Below are positions 50,614 to 63,100 of a stretch of 64,000 bases of DNA, piece after piece (positions within the stretch are counted from its first letter, which is position 1; every line of letters starts with the position of its first letter). The DNA is taken from positions 17,093,152 through 17,157,151 of the forward strand of contig OZ024784.1 in assembly GCA_964017065.1 (NCBI GenBank), read 5' to 3'. The notes below the pieces were generated by a model. The model was not told where the DNA came from. It did no database searches and saw only the letters and a list, made by a program, of their open reading frames with translations. The DNA comes from Haliclona indistincta (Eukaryota; Porifera; Demospongiae; Haplosclerida; Chalinidae). A program made the translations under genes and the position numbers.

Positions 50614-53600
50614 TTACGGTGTGGTTGCTTGTGGGTTGGTTTGTGCCCATGCAATAAAGCTTCCTAATGACCTTTCACGGCTATCTTCATGATTTAAAAG
50701 GGCCTGTCTCTCCTCTTCTCTGTTGTTGGAGCCAGATCTGCTGATTTGTGTAGTTGGGACTATTCTTGGTCTTACGAAACACTTCAGTACGCAATGAATA
50801 GCCAGAGCTGAGATGACTACGAATAAAGGCATTGAGTACAGCAGAGTCTGAACTACTGACACTATATCGACACTGATCAACAGATCTGGGAACAGGAATC
50901 CGATTCTGTTGACTGAAGACATTAACGTGATCAAGATGAGATCAGTGAAGAGGAGCGCGTCAATGAAGTTGTGTACTCGATTGTGATACGGCTGAACAAT
51001 GGAGTGTATCATGAGCATCACTACCAGCAGTGCATTGGTCATTAATATGCTGCGTTCACTTCGTCCAAATATCTGAGGAGCCATTCCCAAGATTTGATAG
51101 AGAAAGTACATTCCTGCAAAGAAGTTAAACTTGTCTTTAAAACAGGAGAAGAAAACATCATAGAAAGGCTTCATTCTGCCTCCCAAGTAGCAGAAAGAAA
51201 AGACCTTTGCTAAGCGAGTGTCGTCAAGATGGAAGAAAGCCAACACCTTATGAAGCAGTGGACACACTAAGAACACAACGAGTGGCGGCAGCACTACTGT
51301 GAAGAGGGTTAAGATAGCTGGTATAGCATATGGCAGATGCTCTTTACTTAAGAATTCTATCTCTCCATCAAGACAGACGTATCGATTTGGTAGAGTTGTT
51401 TTGTTAACAGAATTTACTGTGGAAAAGTTGAGCAATCTGAAGGTAGCATCCGTACAGTTTCCATAGCTGAGTATGAGTAGTGCTGACATTCCATTGACTA
51501 CTGACTGCTTTGCTGTCGAGAACTTCACTCTTTTGCGTAGACCGCTGCACTTGAGAGCACATCGATCAAACAACAAGACAACCGCAAGTATCATCAGAAA
51601 TGCGTATATCGTTGATATGTACTGAATCAACAGAAGATCAAGTGCTGTTGCCCCTGGAAACAGGCAGTAGGCAAACACACCGTTGTGGAAGAATCTCAGT
51701 CTAAAGATATCGTAAATAAATTTCCAAATGTTGTTGAGAGTTTCTACTGGACCAGGAAGTATGACGATGCCTCCCATTTGGATGTTCATGGATAAGAGTA
51801 TCTGACAGAAGAGCAGAAAACCACGAAGGTAGCCTGTTGTTAGATTTATTCCGAATCCTGTGATAAAGAGAAATGTTAAAGTTACCGGTAGAATAGTAGA
51901 TAGTATAAAGAAAAGCCATCCAATTTCACATAAGTGGTTGTCTTGGCAGTGATTGGCTTCGGAACAGCAAAAAACTGTTTTGTCTTCGACACATTTACCA
52001 CAAAGAGTTCCTTCTCTGTTTTCACTGCAGATAAATTTCTGGAGAGTTTTGGTGTAGTTTTCTGAACCATTGTATGCAGGGAGTGGATAGGTAGGAGCTG
52101 GTGTATTGTAGTCACAGTACCATAGTGGGCAATCAGCAGTTACCAATGTGTTGTTGATATATCCAACCCAAGTGCCTCTTTTGACTTGAACATTAGGGTC
52201 ACAGTTGACAAGTCCAACGTAATTTTCTACATCACATTTACAGGTAATGATTTCACTAGTGGTGTTAGGCACTTCATGGCTAGTGTAACCAGGTGGACAA
52301 TCACTGCAAATAGGAATATCTATTTCAAAACTGAGAGAAGGGAGTCCAACTGTTTGTATTCTCAAATTTCCATTCTCACCAAGTTTACCATTCATAGTTA
52401 ATGTATTGTTTGAAATGCAGAAAGAGCTTTCAGTTGGTTGAATGATGTCTGGAGTCTCTGAGATGACTTGGAAGAACAAATCTTTTACTGTTTGGTTTTT
52501 CTCGTCCAGAAATGTTATTGGCAAATGATATTCCTTTCCAGGAATGACGCACGTAAGCTGGGAAGTAATGTCGTACTTGCTACCAGCAGTAGCTATTTGA
52601 TTTTTGTCATCATCATCATCGCAAAAAACAAATGTGCTGTTGAATTTTGAAAAGACATGCTCTGCTTTGATTTTTATCCCTGTTTGACTAAAGGCTATTT
52701 GACATGGATCTAAAGATGTCATGTAAATTGATTTGCCTCGTGTAGCAGTGTTGTTGGTAAATGTAAGTGTTACATTCCAAGCAGAGGGGTCTTTGAATGT
52801 TGCATACTGCCGAAAAGGGCACGATGCTGCTGAAAGCAACTCGGGTGTATTTTTTCCGTGTATGTGTGAGTAAATGGCTCCGCCATGTCCAGTAGCGGTG
52901 TTGTTGGCAAACAAGATATCAGTCCCTGAGTTGAAGCTAAAATCACTGAGATCCATGAGAGATATTGCTCCTCCATAATATCCGCTGTTGCTGATAAATC
53001 TAGCATTGCACTGAAAAGTGATCACAGTGTCAATAGCACCGATTGCTGATCCATTGTTCTCTATGAACAGCACTTGACCCAAGAAAGTAATGTCAAAGTA
53101 CTCACTAAAGAACACTCCCACACCCACCCATTTCAAGTCTTGAGAATGAAATTCACGTTGACTGATGCCTCTGTTTTTGTTTGAACTAAAACTGCAATCA
53201 GAAAAATTCACTTGAGGCAGGTTTCCTCGGCTGATGATGTCATAGTAGTTTCTGGAGAAATGCACAGCTGCTCCAACATCAGCAATGTTATTAGTCCAAT
53301 TGCAGTTGTTTACTGTAATGCAGTTATTGCTTTCAACAATTTTGCTACGAGAACCCATCACGTGAAGTCCTCCACCCACTCCAGCTGTGTTGTCTTCAAA
53401 CAAACAGTTGTTAATTTGTACACTGATGTTATCTATAATTTTAGCTTCTTCTAAACTTTTTGTCAAGTATGCGACAAGTAGGCCTCCCCCATTTCCTGGT
53501 TTTGTATGACCGTTTTCAATGATAAATGTTTCTGCTTTGTTCGAACGAAAGATTGTGTTGTTAATTTCTATGTTGATATCTTGTATGCATCCGGTGAAGA

Positions 53601-54375
53601 CGACTGCCATTCCAGCTCCATGTAGAGCAGAATTGTTAGACACCTCATTATCAGAGAAAACAAAATCCACAAATTTTGCATCTTTGCTTATGTTCACGTA
53701 GATTCCTGCACCGTATGCATCATTTTCCCAAATGTAACGCTCATCACTAGAAATGTTCATGTGGTGGTCAAAGAACCTACACTCTGTGATTAGGTAACTG
53801 GCGTTGCCTGTTTGTTGAAGCACAAACATTCCTAAGCCTCCTCCACTCATTCCCCGAGACAGACCAACTCCATTGCTTGAGAAATTACTATCGATGATCT
53901 CTGCAGTCTTTTGTACGTTTATTAAGCCTAGTCCTATTCCTGGACTGTTGTCTACTAAAATGTTACTTATCTGGAGACTGCCAGTGTTCTCAATGCGTAA
54001 TGCAAACAAGGTTTGATAATCATTCTGATACATACCACAACCACGAAAGTGCACGTTAGAAATAGTGAGATTTTCAACACCCATAAATGACAAGCCTGTA
54101 TTATTTGCACACAAGATAGTCACGGGTTCTCTGTCTTCCTGACCCTTGATCTCGATCTGTTTATCAGTAAAATTGACGTTAGAATCCAGAATGATCTTGA
54201 TTGGTTCCTCAGAACAGTTGTTAGCCAATTGCATTGCTTGATCTAGTGTACAGTAAGTGCATGGTTGATGACACGAAGAAGTATTCACATGGAATTCCGA
54301 ACTAGGGCATGTCTCTACAGACGGCAATTGAAGCAGTTGTAGCAAGAAAAGGCTAAAAACCACTAACAAAGACAT
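50614..54375 (-). CDS. Giant beta-helix / Cys-rich / multi-pass membrane protein (1253 aa)
   Basis: A single open exon. Signal peptide MSLLVVFSLFLLQLLQLP. Residues about 90-560 are a parallel beta-helix of Pmp/pectate-lyase type with repeated GGG, FxxN and NNTA motifs (NGGGLLVAYLT, NTAGVGGGLHVMGS, ANNTATGHGGAIYS). Residues about 700-820 are Cys-rich (CSDCPPGYTS, CSENREGTLCGKCVED). Then come about eight hydrophobic segments (for example WLFFILSTILPVTLTFLFIT, VVLPPLVVFLVCPLL, VVQTLLYSMPLFVVISALAI) and a basic cytosolic tail. The layout resembles an adhesion-type receptor, but no GPS motif is seen. Large families of such proteins are known from sponges and other early animals. Ligand and function are unknown. 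Confidence 0.8.
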   Translation of the reverse strand: MSLLVVFSLFLLQLLQLPSVETCPSSEFHVNTSSCHQPCTYCTLDQAMQLANNCSEEPIKIILDSNVNFTDKQIEIKGQEDREPVTILCANNTGLSFMGVENLTISNVHFRGCGMYQNDYQTLFALRIENTGSLQISNILVDNSPGIGLGLINVQKTAEIIDSNFSSNGVGLSRGMSGGGLGMFVLQQTGNASYLITECRFFDHHMNISSDERYIWENDAYGAGIYVNISKDAKFVDFVFSDNEVSNNSALHGAGMAVVFTGCIQDINIEINNTIFRSNKAETFIIENGHTKPGNGGGLLVAYLTKSLEEAKIIDNISVQINNCLFEDNTAGVGGGLHVMGSRSKIVESNNCITVNNCNWTNNIADVGAAVHFSRNYYDIISRGNLPQVNFSDCSFSSNKNRGISQREFHSQDLKWVGVGVFFSEYFDITFLGQVLFIENNGSAIGAIDTVITFQCNARFISNSGYYGGAISLMDLSDFSFNSGTDILFANNTATGHGGAIYSHIHGKNTPELLSAASCPFRQYATFKDPSAWNVTLTFTNNTATRGKSIYMTSLDPCQIAFSQTGIKIKAEHVFSKFNSTFVFCDDDDDKNQIATAGSKYDITSQLTCVIPGKEYHLPITFLDEKNQTVKDLFFQVISETPDIIQPTESSFCISNNTLTMNGKLGENGNLRIQTVGLPSLSFEIDIPICSDCPPGYTSHEVPNTTSEIITCKCDVENYVGLVNCDPNVQVKRGTWVGYINNTLVTADCPLWYCDYNTPAPTYPLPAYNGSENYTKTLQKFICSENREGTLCGKCVEDKTVFCCSEANHCQDNHLCEIGWLFFILSTILPVTLTFLFITGFGINLTTGYLRGFLLFCQILLSMNIQMGGIVILPGPVETLNNIWKFIYDIFRLRFFHNGVFAYCLFPGATALDLLLIQYISTIYAFLMILAVVLLFDRCALKCSGLRKRVKFSTAKQSVVNGMSALLILSYGNCTDATFRLLNFSTVNSVNKTTLPNRYVCLDGEIEFLSKEHLPYAIPAILTLFTVVLPPLVVFLVCPLLHKVLAFFHLDDTRLAKVFSFCYLGGRMKPFYDVFFSCFKDKFNFFAGMYFLYQILGMAPQIFGRSERSILMTNALLVVMLMIHSIVQPYHNRVHNFIDALLFTDLILITLMSSVNRIGFLFPDLLISVDIVSVVQTLLYSMPLFVVISALAIHCVLKCFVRPRIVPTTQISRSGSNNREEERQALLNHEDSRERSLGSFIAWAQTNPQATTP

Positions 54376-54700
54376 TGTATAATAGTCTGTCCGATATACT
54401 GCATGTGTACTAGTGTTGCATGGTTATATATACCACTTGCTATTTGGTGTATTGTTCAACAAAGCACTTGTTGCTTTCAATTTGAGACGATAAGTATCCC
54501 AGTACAGATAGTGATATTATAAACATGATTAAAGATGTTGCACACACTATTGATCACAAGGTACACATGGGAATTGGGAATTAAATGTTTATGACAAGAA
54601 GAGTGTGGACTAGCTAAATTATTTTCAACTACAAATTATTAGCACGAATAAAGTTAAGCACTTTTGCACATGATCAGAAATGATTTCAGAAAGTATTGTA
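54376..54700. other. Spacer upstream of the 50614-54375 gene
   Basis: AT-rich. TATATATACC near 54425 lies about 50 bp upstream of the 54375 start on the minus strand and could be a TATA-like element. No gene seen. Confidence 0.4.
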
Positions 54701-55701
54701 GTTATTGCTGTTGTCCTGCATACCAAGCAAACGAGCAGGAAATTCATTTTGCATAGACTCACTCAGCTCAGACTGTCTAATTATTGTGTTGACTTGTTTT
54801 AAACTTAAGTAGCAATACTGAAAGACATTAGTAACAGCAATAAAACACACCAGATAGCCAATGGGAAACAGAGTAAGATTGCTTGTGCAATAGAACGATT
54901 CTCTTTATTGATACCCACATGATTCAAGACTGCCTTGTTGTTCAGAGCATAACAGCAAAAAAATGAGGAAGTCTATGATGTTGTACCACTTGGTTTTCAC
55001 TAGTAATCACTAGTAATAGAGTCACACAAAGAGCTGTGTAAGTGAAATAAATTTCAGCACTGCAAACAGGTCATTGATCCAATTAATCGATATACAAAGT
55101 AAAGACCTGCAAAGCAGTGGTGTCTATCTTTGAAGCAACCTTGAAAAGAGTCAAGAAATGGCAATAGCTTCAGACGAAGTCTGTTGTAGAACCATTTTTG
55201 GGTAAAGTGTTTAAAAACCTGTCCATGCTGAACAGCTTAGTGAGTATAGGTTCCAAAATGAGGATAGTTGGTGGAAGAATCGAGATAAAGATAATACACA
55301 ATGGCAGACACAGCATACCAGAGATGATGAGCTCCCTTGGGATAGCCCAGATCATCATCAAGTAATGGGACAAATCTTATGTTAGTCTTATTCAATCCGA
55401 ATAGTGTTGATGGCATTAGAATATTATAGATAATTATCTGAAGAGTGTAGTTAGTGTCATTGATCATGATGATCATGTTGTTGAGCTTGTGACTGTATTT
55501 AGAGACCTTGACCAAAGACTGACAGGGAGTCTGACTCTTGAGACATGTCTGCAAGTCAGTTCCTTTCTCTGAGATGATGATCACTCTGGCAGAGACACAC
55601 CAGCTCCAGCAGAGCAGACTGATCCAGATTAGAAGCAACTCAGTATAAGTACAGCTACATGTATTATAGAAAAACCGAAAATTGTGAACAAGAATTCTCA
55701 T
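54700..55701 (-). pseudogene. Internally deleted beta-helix membrane gene
   Basis: The N-terminus reads LLIWISLLCWSWCVSARVII, SEKGTDLQTCLKSQTPCQSL, as in the gene at 59747. Directly after NDTNYTLQ it jumps to LMPSTLFGLNKTNIRFVPLL, which belongs to the membrane region about 800-900 residues later in the paralogues. Several frames are then used down to about 54710, where the sequence still matches the paralogues' C-terminus (CCLHTKQTSRKFILHRLTQL-type text in broken frame). A deletion plus small indels make it non-functional. Confidence 0.8.
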
Positions 55702-56004
55702 ACTTTCTGAATAAAAAAGTGGTGACTTATGAATGCATGAAGATGAAGGTGACTAACATGAAGCATTGTAAGAAATCTTCAAATAATTATTGTAAAACAC
55801 AATTAATTATTGTTAACAAAAACAGAACACATGCATAGATAGAAGCTTTACCTGATAAAGAAATGAATATAAATCGAAACAAGTCATAATTATTATTATT
55901 ATACAGTCATAATATATATTTTCAATTGAATTTAGCAAAGCTGGGAACAGGACATCATATCTATGTAATATTCATTAGTACTAACAATGAGCACTCAAAC
56001 TGTT

Positions 56005-59000
56005 TTAAAATGTATTGTAGCTGTTGCTGGTGTCTTGTATACCAAGCATGCGAGCAGGAAACTCATTTTGAAAAGACTCGCTCATCTCAGATTGTCTTGC
56101 TATATTGTTGACTCGTCTTAAAAGAGAGAAGCAATATCGAGACATATTAGTAATGGCAATATAGCATACGAGGTAGCCAATTGGAAAGCAGAGTAAGATT
56201 ACCTGTGCAATGGACCGATCCTTTATACCTCCAAGATGAAGACCATCGTTATATAAAGTTGCATTATAGTTCAATAGTGAGAAAAGGATGATGATAAAAA
56301 GATTTAATAAAATAAGAAAGTCAACGATATTGTGCCATTTGGTTTTGTATGGTCTGATTATAGCATGGCATGCAATGATTAGCAGTAAACTAATGTAAAG
56401 AGTCGCGTAAGTTGAAGAAATTTTAGCACTGTGGACACCACTTAATGGTCCAATTATTCGATATATAAAGTAAAGACCTGCGAAGTAGCGATGCTTGTCC
56501 TTGAAACAGGCTTGAAAGGAGTCAAGAAATGGCATCAGCTTTAGTCGTAGTTTGTTGTAGTACCATTTTGATCGCGTTCTTGTAAACCTGTCCATGCTGA
56601 ACAACTTAGTAAGAATGGGTTCCAGAATGAGAATAGTTGGTGGAGGAATCAAGATGAAGATCATACAAACAATGGCAGGCACAGCATACCACAGATGAGC
56701 TCCCTTGAGATAGTCCAGTTCACCATCAAGTAATGGGACAATTGTTTGGTTTATGTTATTAAATCCACCAAAGAGTGTTGATGGCAGGAGAATATGATAG
56801 CTAATCTGAGCACATTGGAAGTAGCACAGCACTAGGAATGCTGACAGTCCATCTACTATAGACCCTCTAATGTTCCTCCTGCCACATCGTCTACACAGCT
56901 TCACACAGCTATAACAAGAGTGTAATCTGAGCACCAAGATGGTGGCCAAGACCAAGAAGAAAGCATAAAAGACTGTTGCAAACTTGAACATGTAAAGAGT
57001 CATTATACTGTTAGTAGGAACAATACAGAAGGAGAGTGACTCTTGGTTCAGTATGTCCATGTTGAAGACTCCATATATGATCTGTAAAATCAGCATTGAT
57101 GTTTGAAAATACTTGTTTTCCCAGTTCACAATGCCAAAAGCAGTAATACTGAATACTGATATTGTCTGTGCATAGAAGACAAAGCTGTAGACAGCTCCTG
57201 AAGTGAGGCTGATGTTGAAGATTAAGATAATGAGGAAGATGATGGTCACTGGGACCAGCTCTGAGGCAATATAGATAAGAATGCCATATTGACAGCTGGT
57301 GGTGTTGCCACAAGTGAAGTTAATAGAATGATAGTAGACAGATTTGTTTTCTTTGCAATGTGCACACAGTACTCCAGTACGACCTGGAGCACACACATGC
57401 TGCTCTAGTTCAGAAGAGTTCTTAGGAAGTGGAATGCGTCCATTATTATTATGAGCCGTGCAGAGCTGTGTAGCACATGTACCTGTAAAGAAGGTGTGCT
57501 CTGAGGCATTGCCGATGTATCCTGCCCAGTGTCCGATGGTTAGCTCTAATTTAAAGGACGACGTGCAGTAAATGTCTTTATAAGATCCACACATGCATTG
57601 AATTAGAGAGTCGTCTGTACTTGCAGTAGCAGAGTAGCCAGAAGGGCATTGCATTAGTTCAATGTTGAAGGATTTCTTGATACCAGGACTTTGTAGCACC
57701 AGTTTACCTTTTGTGTTTGGCTTACCCAAAATTAACACTTCATTGTTCGTTGCTACTTCATGGCCTTTTTTAACCGACATTGGAGAACCAGCTGGCAGAA
57801 GCTTGATGATTGGTGGAAACAACTTGCCAACATTGTTACCTACTTCATCTAGCAATTTAACTGCAAAGAAAAGGGAATTCCTGGAAAAATTTGCAGTGGA
57901 CCTGAAACGTAGTTGATCGCATTAATTCTTGAAGGATAAGTAGCAATGTGTTTCTTGGTATTATTAAGAGGTTTGTTGTCAAAAGAATAGTGACCAATAC
58001 ACGAGTTAGTGAATAGATCAGTTACTGTTACATTGACTATCTCATTGAATTCACAATACCCAATACAAGGCTGCAGAGATGATACAAATATGTCAGTACC
58101 AATCGAAGAAGAAGCAGAATTTTTATTGAATTGAAATGTAGCGCTTGCATTCTCATCTAGTAAGATGAAGCAAGATTCTGTGTAGATAAAGCCATGGAGC
58201 TCTTCCAAGATAGCACACACGGCACCACCTTGAGATGCTGTGTTGTTAGTGAAAGAGAAAGCAGTGTTATTTCCAACAATCATCTTTGAGCTTCCTCCAA
58301 GATGAATAGCTCCACCACAATCCCCGCTATTGTCAAGAAAATCAAGCTGACCATCGCTAAATGTCACCAAAGCAGAAGTTATATAAAGTGCTGAATTTGT
58401 GTTCCCTGCAAACAGAAAATCTCCATTGAATGTCACATAGATATTTGATATATAGAACGCTCCATTGTTCACTTCATCAGTTAGTTTGTAGTTTAATTTG
58501 CGATCTACTTTGTTGTTCGTAAAATTTAAATTTCGGACTATAACAAATCCGATGAATTGTTTACCAAATGACTTCAGTGTATCAGGACTGATGTCTAGAG
58601 CTGTTCCACCAGTGGCTGTGTTGTCCGAGAACACACAATCTTCAATCACTATAAAATTGTAATACATTGGAAGAAAATTCAATACGCTAGCTATGAAAAT
58701 ACTCAATCCTCCACCGTAAAGACCTGTGTTATTATCAAATTGTGTTTTCTTGAATTCAATTTGATTGTATTGTGGAGGATGTGGAGGTTGAAGACTTGAC
58801 TTGTCAGTAGTAAATCCAACATTTGCACCTCCACCAGCCAACGATGCTTTATTCATAATAAAAGTGCTTTCATTGACAATAATACTGTTATTGTGAGTAT
58901 GTCCACCACAGTACACGAAAAGTCCACCGCCAAATATGGCAGTGTTGTTGAAAGCATGGACATTGTGCAAAGTAAAATTGTTAGAGTGAGATTTATGAAA

Positions 59001-59747
59001 CAACTGGATGGCAATTCCTCCTCCACGAGCAAATTCAGGAGGTCTTCCAAGATAGTGTGTGTCTATGCCTGCACTTGCGCTGTTAGAAGTGAAGTTACAG
59101 TCTGATATTCGCATATTAAGATAATGATAGTGTTGCAGCATGATCACGTGTAGACCACCTCCTCCAGGCAAACTGGTCATTGAGTTGTACTCAAACACTG
59201 AATCATTGATCATTACTTCTCCATATGTATTGATAAGTGTCATACCTTGTCCACGACTTCTTGACACTGCTAGTCCTGATGCTGTGATTCCATAGCACCT
59301 TAGAAACAAAATTCCCGACATTTTCTCAACAAAATGATGATATTGCTTTCTATTCAGAGTTCCACAGTTGGTAATAGTAAAATCAGTAAGATGAATGTTT
59401 GACGAGTGTTCAAAGACTATTCCTGCTCCTGAAGGATTCGTACTGTTGCAGTTGATGTGTGTTAGTGAGCGACCTCTCCCAGTAATGGTAATATTCTTTA
59501 CTCCACTGAAATAGACCATACCTTGAAGAGTGTAGTTAGTGTCATTGATCATAATGATCACGTTGTTGAGCTTGTGACTGTATTTAGAGACCTTGACCAA
59601 AGACTGACAGGGAACCTGACTCTTGAGACATGTCTGCAAGTCAGTTCCTTTCTCTGAGATGATGATCACTCTGGCAGAGACACACCAGCTCCAGCAGAGC
59701 AGACTGATCCAGATTAGAAGACTCATAGCAGCAACTGATACTAGCAA
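56005..59747 (-). pseudogene. Beta-helix membrane gene broken by a 1-bp frameshift
   Basis: The 5' ORF 57849-59747 encodes the signal peptide (LLIWISLLCWSWCVSA), the beta-helix (NNTAIFGGGLFVYCG, NKASLAGGGANVGFT, NNTASQGGAVCAILE) and ends FSLQLNC. The 3' ORF 56005-57855 starts LDEVGNNVGKLFPPIIKLLP and encodes the Cys-rich region (VCAPGRTGVLCAHCKENK) and the membrane segments. In the intact paralogue the same site reads FSLQFKLLDEVG. The difference is GCAATTTAACTGC here (about 57852-57864) versus GCAATTTAAACTGC at about 62030: one A lost from a run. Otherwise both halves are intact and very similar to 60155-63916, so the break is recent or a sequencing error. Confidence 0.85.
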
Positions 59748-59749
59748 TG

Positions 59750-60150
59750 AAGTGCAACACTAGAATAGTAACATACTTAATAATATAGAAACTGAAACTT
59801 ATGTTGTCGCAAAATAAACTCGAGATAGGGCAGAGATAGGGCAAAAATTTGCTAAACAAACTTGACATGTATTGCATGGGGACATTTCATACTCTTCTGA
59901 TCTAACACTTTACACAGTGCTATATATTAACAATATATAATTATGGTGTACAATATAGAACTGAGTTGACTATAATAACATCGCAGTTGACTCAGCAAAT
60001 ACAAGCATTCACTTCCATTCCAAGAATGTGAAGTTGGGATCGAAAGATAAATGTTGAAACAAAAGTACTTTAAAAAACACACAAATTACTGTAAAATATA
60101 AGAAGTATAATTATTATATCTGCAGTGTTCACAATGAACAGCTGTTTATA
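59750..60150. other. Spacer between beta-helix genes
   Basis: AT-rich, no gene seen. Probably the promoter of the 56005-59747 gene and the 3' flank of the next gene. Confidence 0.5.
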
Positions 60151-60154
60151 ATTT

Positions 60155-63100
60155 CTAAAATGTATTAAATGTGTTGCTGTTGTCTTGCATGCTAAGCAAA
60201 CGAGCTGGAAATTCGTTCTGTATCTGCGTACTCTCAGTTGTCTCAGATTGTCTTGAAGAATATCTGCCTCGTTGTAACACAAATCGAGAAACAATAGTAA
60301 AAGCAACATAACACACCAGATAGCCAATGGGAAAACACAATAAGATCACCTGCACAATGGAGCGATTCTTTATCCCTTCATGACTACCCTCATGTAAGGT
60401 TGCATTGTAATTCATTAGTGTGAATAGTGCATTGATAAAAAGGTTCAGTAAAATGAGAAAGTCTATGATGCTGTGCCACTTGGTTTTGTATGGTCTGACT
60501 ATGACATGGCAGGTAATGATCAGTAATAGAGCGACGCAAAGAGCTGTGTAAGCAAAGGAAATTTCAGCACTGTATAAACCGGTCATTGGTCCAATTAGTC
60601 GATACACAAAGTAAAAGCCTGCAAAGCAGCGATCTCTGTTTTTGAAACAGGCTTGAAAAGAATCAAGAAATGGCATCAGCTTCAGTCGTAGTCTGTTGTA
60701 GTACCATTTTGTTAAAGTGTTAAAAAACCTGTCCATACTGAACAGCTTAGTGAGTATGGGTTCCAGAATGAGGATAATTGGTGGAGGAATCAAGATGAAG
60801 ATCATACAAAGAATGGCAGGTACAGCATACCACAGATGAGCTCCCTTGAGATAGTCTAGTTCACCATCAAGTAATGGAACAGTTTTTAACTTCAATTTAT
60901 CAATTCCGATGAGTTTTGATGGCATAAGAATATGATAGCTGATCTGAGCACATTGGAAATAGCACAGCACTAGGAATGCTGACAGTCCATCTACTATTGA
61001 ACCTCTGATGTTTCTCCTGCCACATCGTCTGCACAGCTTCACACAGCTGTAGCAAGAGTGTAATCTGAGCACCAAGATAGTGGCCAAGACCAAGAAGAAA
61101 GCATAAAAGACTGTTGCAAACTTGAACATGTAAAGAGTCATTATACTGTTAGTAGGAACAATACAGAAGGAGAGTGACTCTTGGTTCAGTATGTCCATGT
61201 TGAAGACTCCATATATGATCTGTAAGATCTGCACTGATGTTTGAAAATACTTGTTTTCCCAGTTGACTATACCAAACGCAGTAATACTGAATGCTGATAT
61301 TATCTGTGCATAGAAGACAAAGTTGTAGACAGCTCCTGAAGTGAGGCTGATGTTGAAGATTAAGATAATGAGGAAGATGATGGTCACTGGAAGCAGCTCT
61401 GAGGCAATATAGATAAGAATACCATATTGACAGTTGGTGGTATCGCCACAAGTGAAGTTAATAGAATGATAGTAGACAGATTTGTTTTCTTTGCAATGTG
61501 CACACAGTATTCCAGTATGACCTGGAGCACACACATGCTGCTCTAGTTCATAAGAGTTCTTAGAAAGTGAAATTCTGCCATTATGAATGTTTTCAGTTTG
61601 AATGTTAGATGATGTACATAGATGTGGAGCACATGTACCAGTATAGAAGGTGTGCTCTGATGCATTGCCGATGTATCCTGCCCAGTATCCAATAGTTAGC
61701 TCTAATTTAAAGGACGAGCAGTAAATTTCATTATATCGATCTTGTCCACATGTGCATTGAATTAGAGAGTCGTCTGTACTTCCAGTAGCATAGTAACCAG
61801 AAGGGCATTGCATTAGTTCAATATTGAAGGATTTCTTGATACCAGGACTTTGTAGTACCAGTTCACCTTTTGAGTTTGGCTTACCCAAAATTAACACTTT
61901 ATTGTTCGTTGCTACTTCATGGCCTTTTTTAACCGACATTGGAGAACCAGCTGGCAGAAGCTTGATGATTGGTGGAAACAACTTGCCAACATTGTTACCT
62001 ACTTCATCTAGCAATTTAAACTGCAAAGAAAAGGGAATTCCTGGAAAAATTTGCAGTGGACCTGAAATGTAGTTGATCGCATTAACTCTTGAAGGATAAG
62101 TAGCAATGTGTTTCTTGGTATTATTAAGAGGCTTATTGTCAAAAGAATAGTGACCAATACACGAGTTAGTGAATAGATCAGTTACTGTTACATTGACTAT
62201 CTCATTGAATTCACAATACCCAATACAAGGCTGCAGAGATGATACAAATATGTCAGTACCAATCGAAGAAGAAGCAGAATTTTTACTAAAGTGAAATGTG
62301 GCATTTCCATTTTTATCTTTTTCAAATAAGATGAAGCAAGATTCTGTGTAGATAAAGCCATGGAGCTCTTCCAAGATAGCACACACGGCACCACCTTGAG
62401 ATGCTGTGTTGTTAGTGAAAGAGAAAGCAGTGTTATTTCCAACAATCATCTTTGAGCTTCCTCCAAGATGAATAGCTCCACCACAATCTCCAGAATTGTT
62501 GACAAAGACAAGCTGACTATTAGTGAAATATACCAAAGCAGATGTTATATAAAGTGCTGAATTTGTGTTGCCAGCAAAGAGGAAGACTCCTCTAAAAGTC
62601 ACACGAATTTTGGATATGTAAAAAGCTCCATTGTTCACTTCATCATTGTGTTTATATTTTAACTTGCTTTCAACTTTGTTGTTGATAAATTTGGAGTTCT
62701 GTACTCTAACAATTCCAATAAACTGTTTACCAAATGACTTCAGTGTATCAGGACTGATGTCTAGAGCTGTTCCACCAGTGGCTGTGTTGTCCAAGAACAC
62801 ACAATCTTGAATTTCTATAACGTTGTTATACTTTGAAAGAAAATTCAATACACTAGCTATGAAAATGCCCAACCCTCCACCATAGAGACCAGTGTTACTG
62901 TCAAATATTGTTCCCTTGAATTCAATTTGATTGTAATGTGGAGGATGACGTTTTGACTCGTCAGTAGTAAATCCAACATTTGCACCTCCACCAGCCAACA
63001 ATGCTTTGTTCATGATGAACTTGCTATCATAAACAATGATACTGTTATTGTGAGAATGACTACCACAATATACGTACAGTCCACCACCAAATATGGCAGT

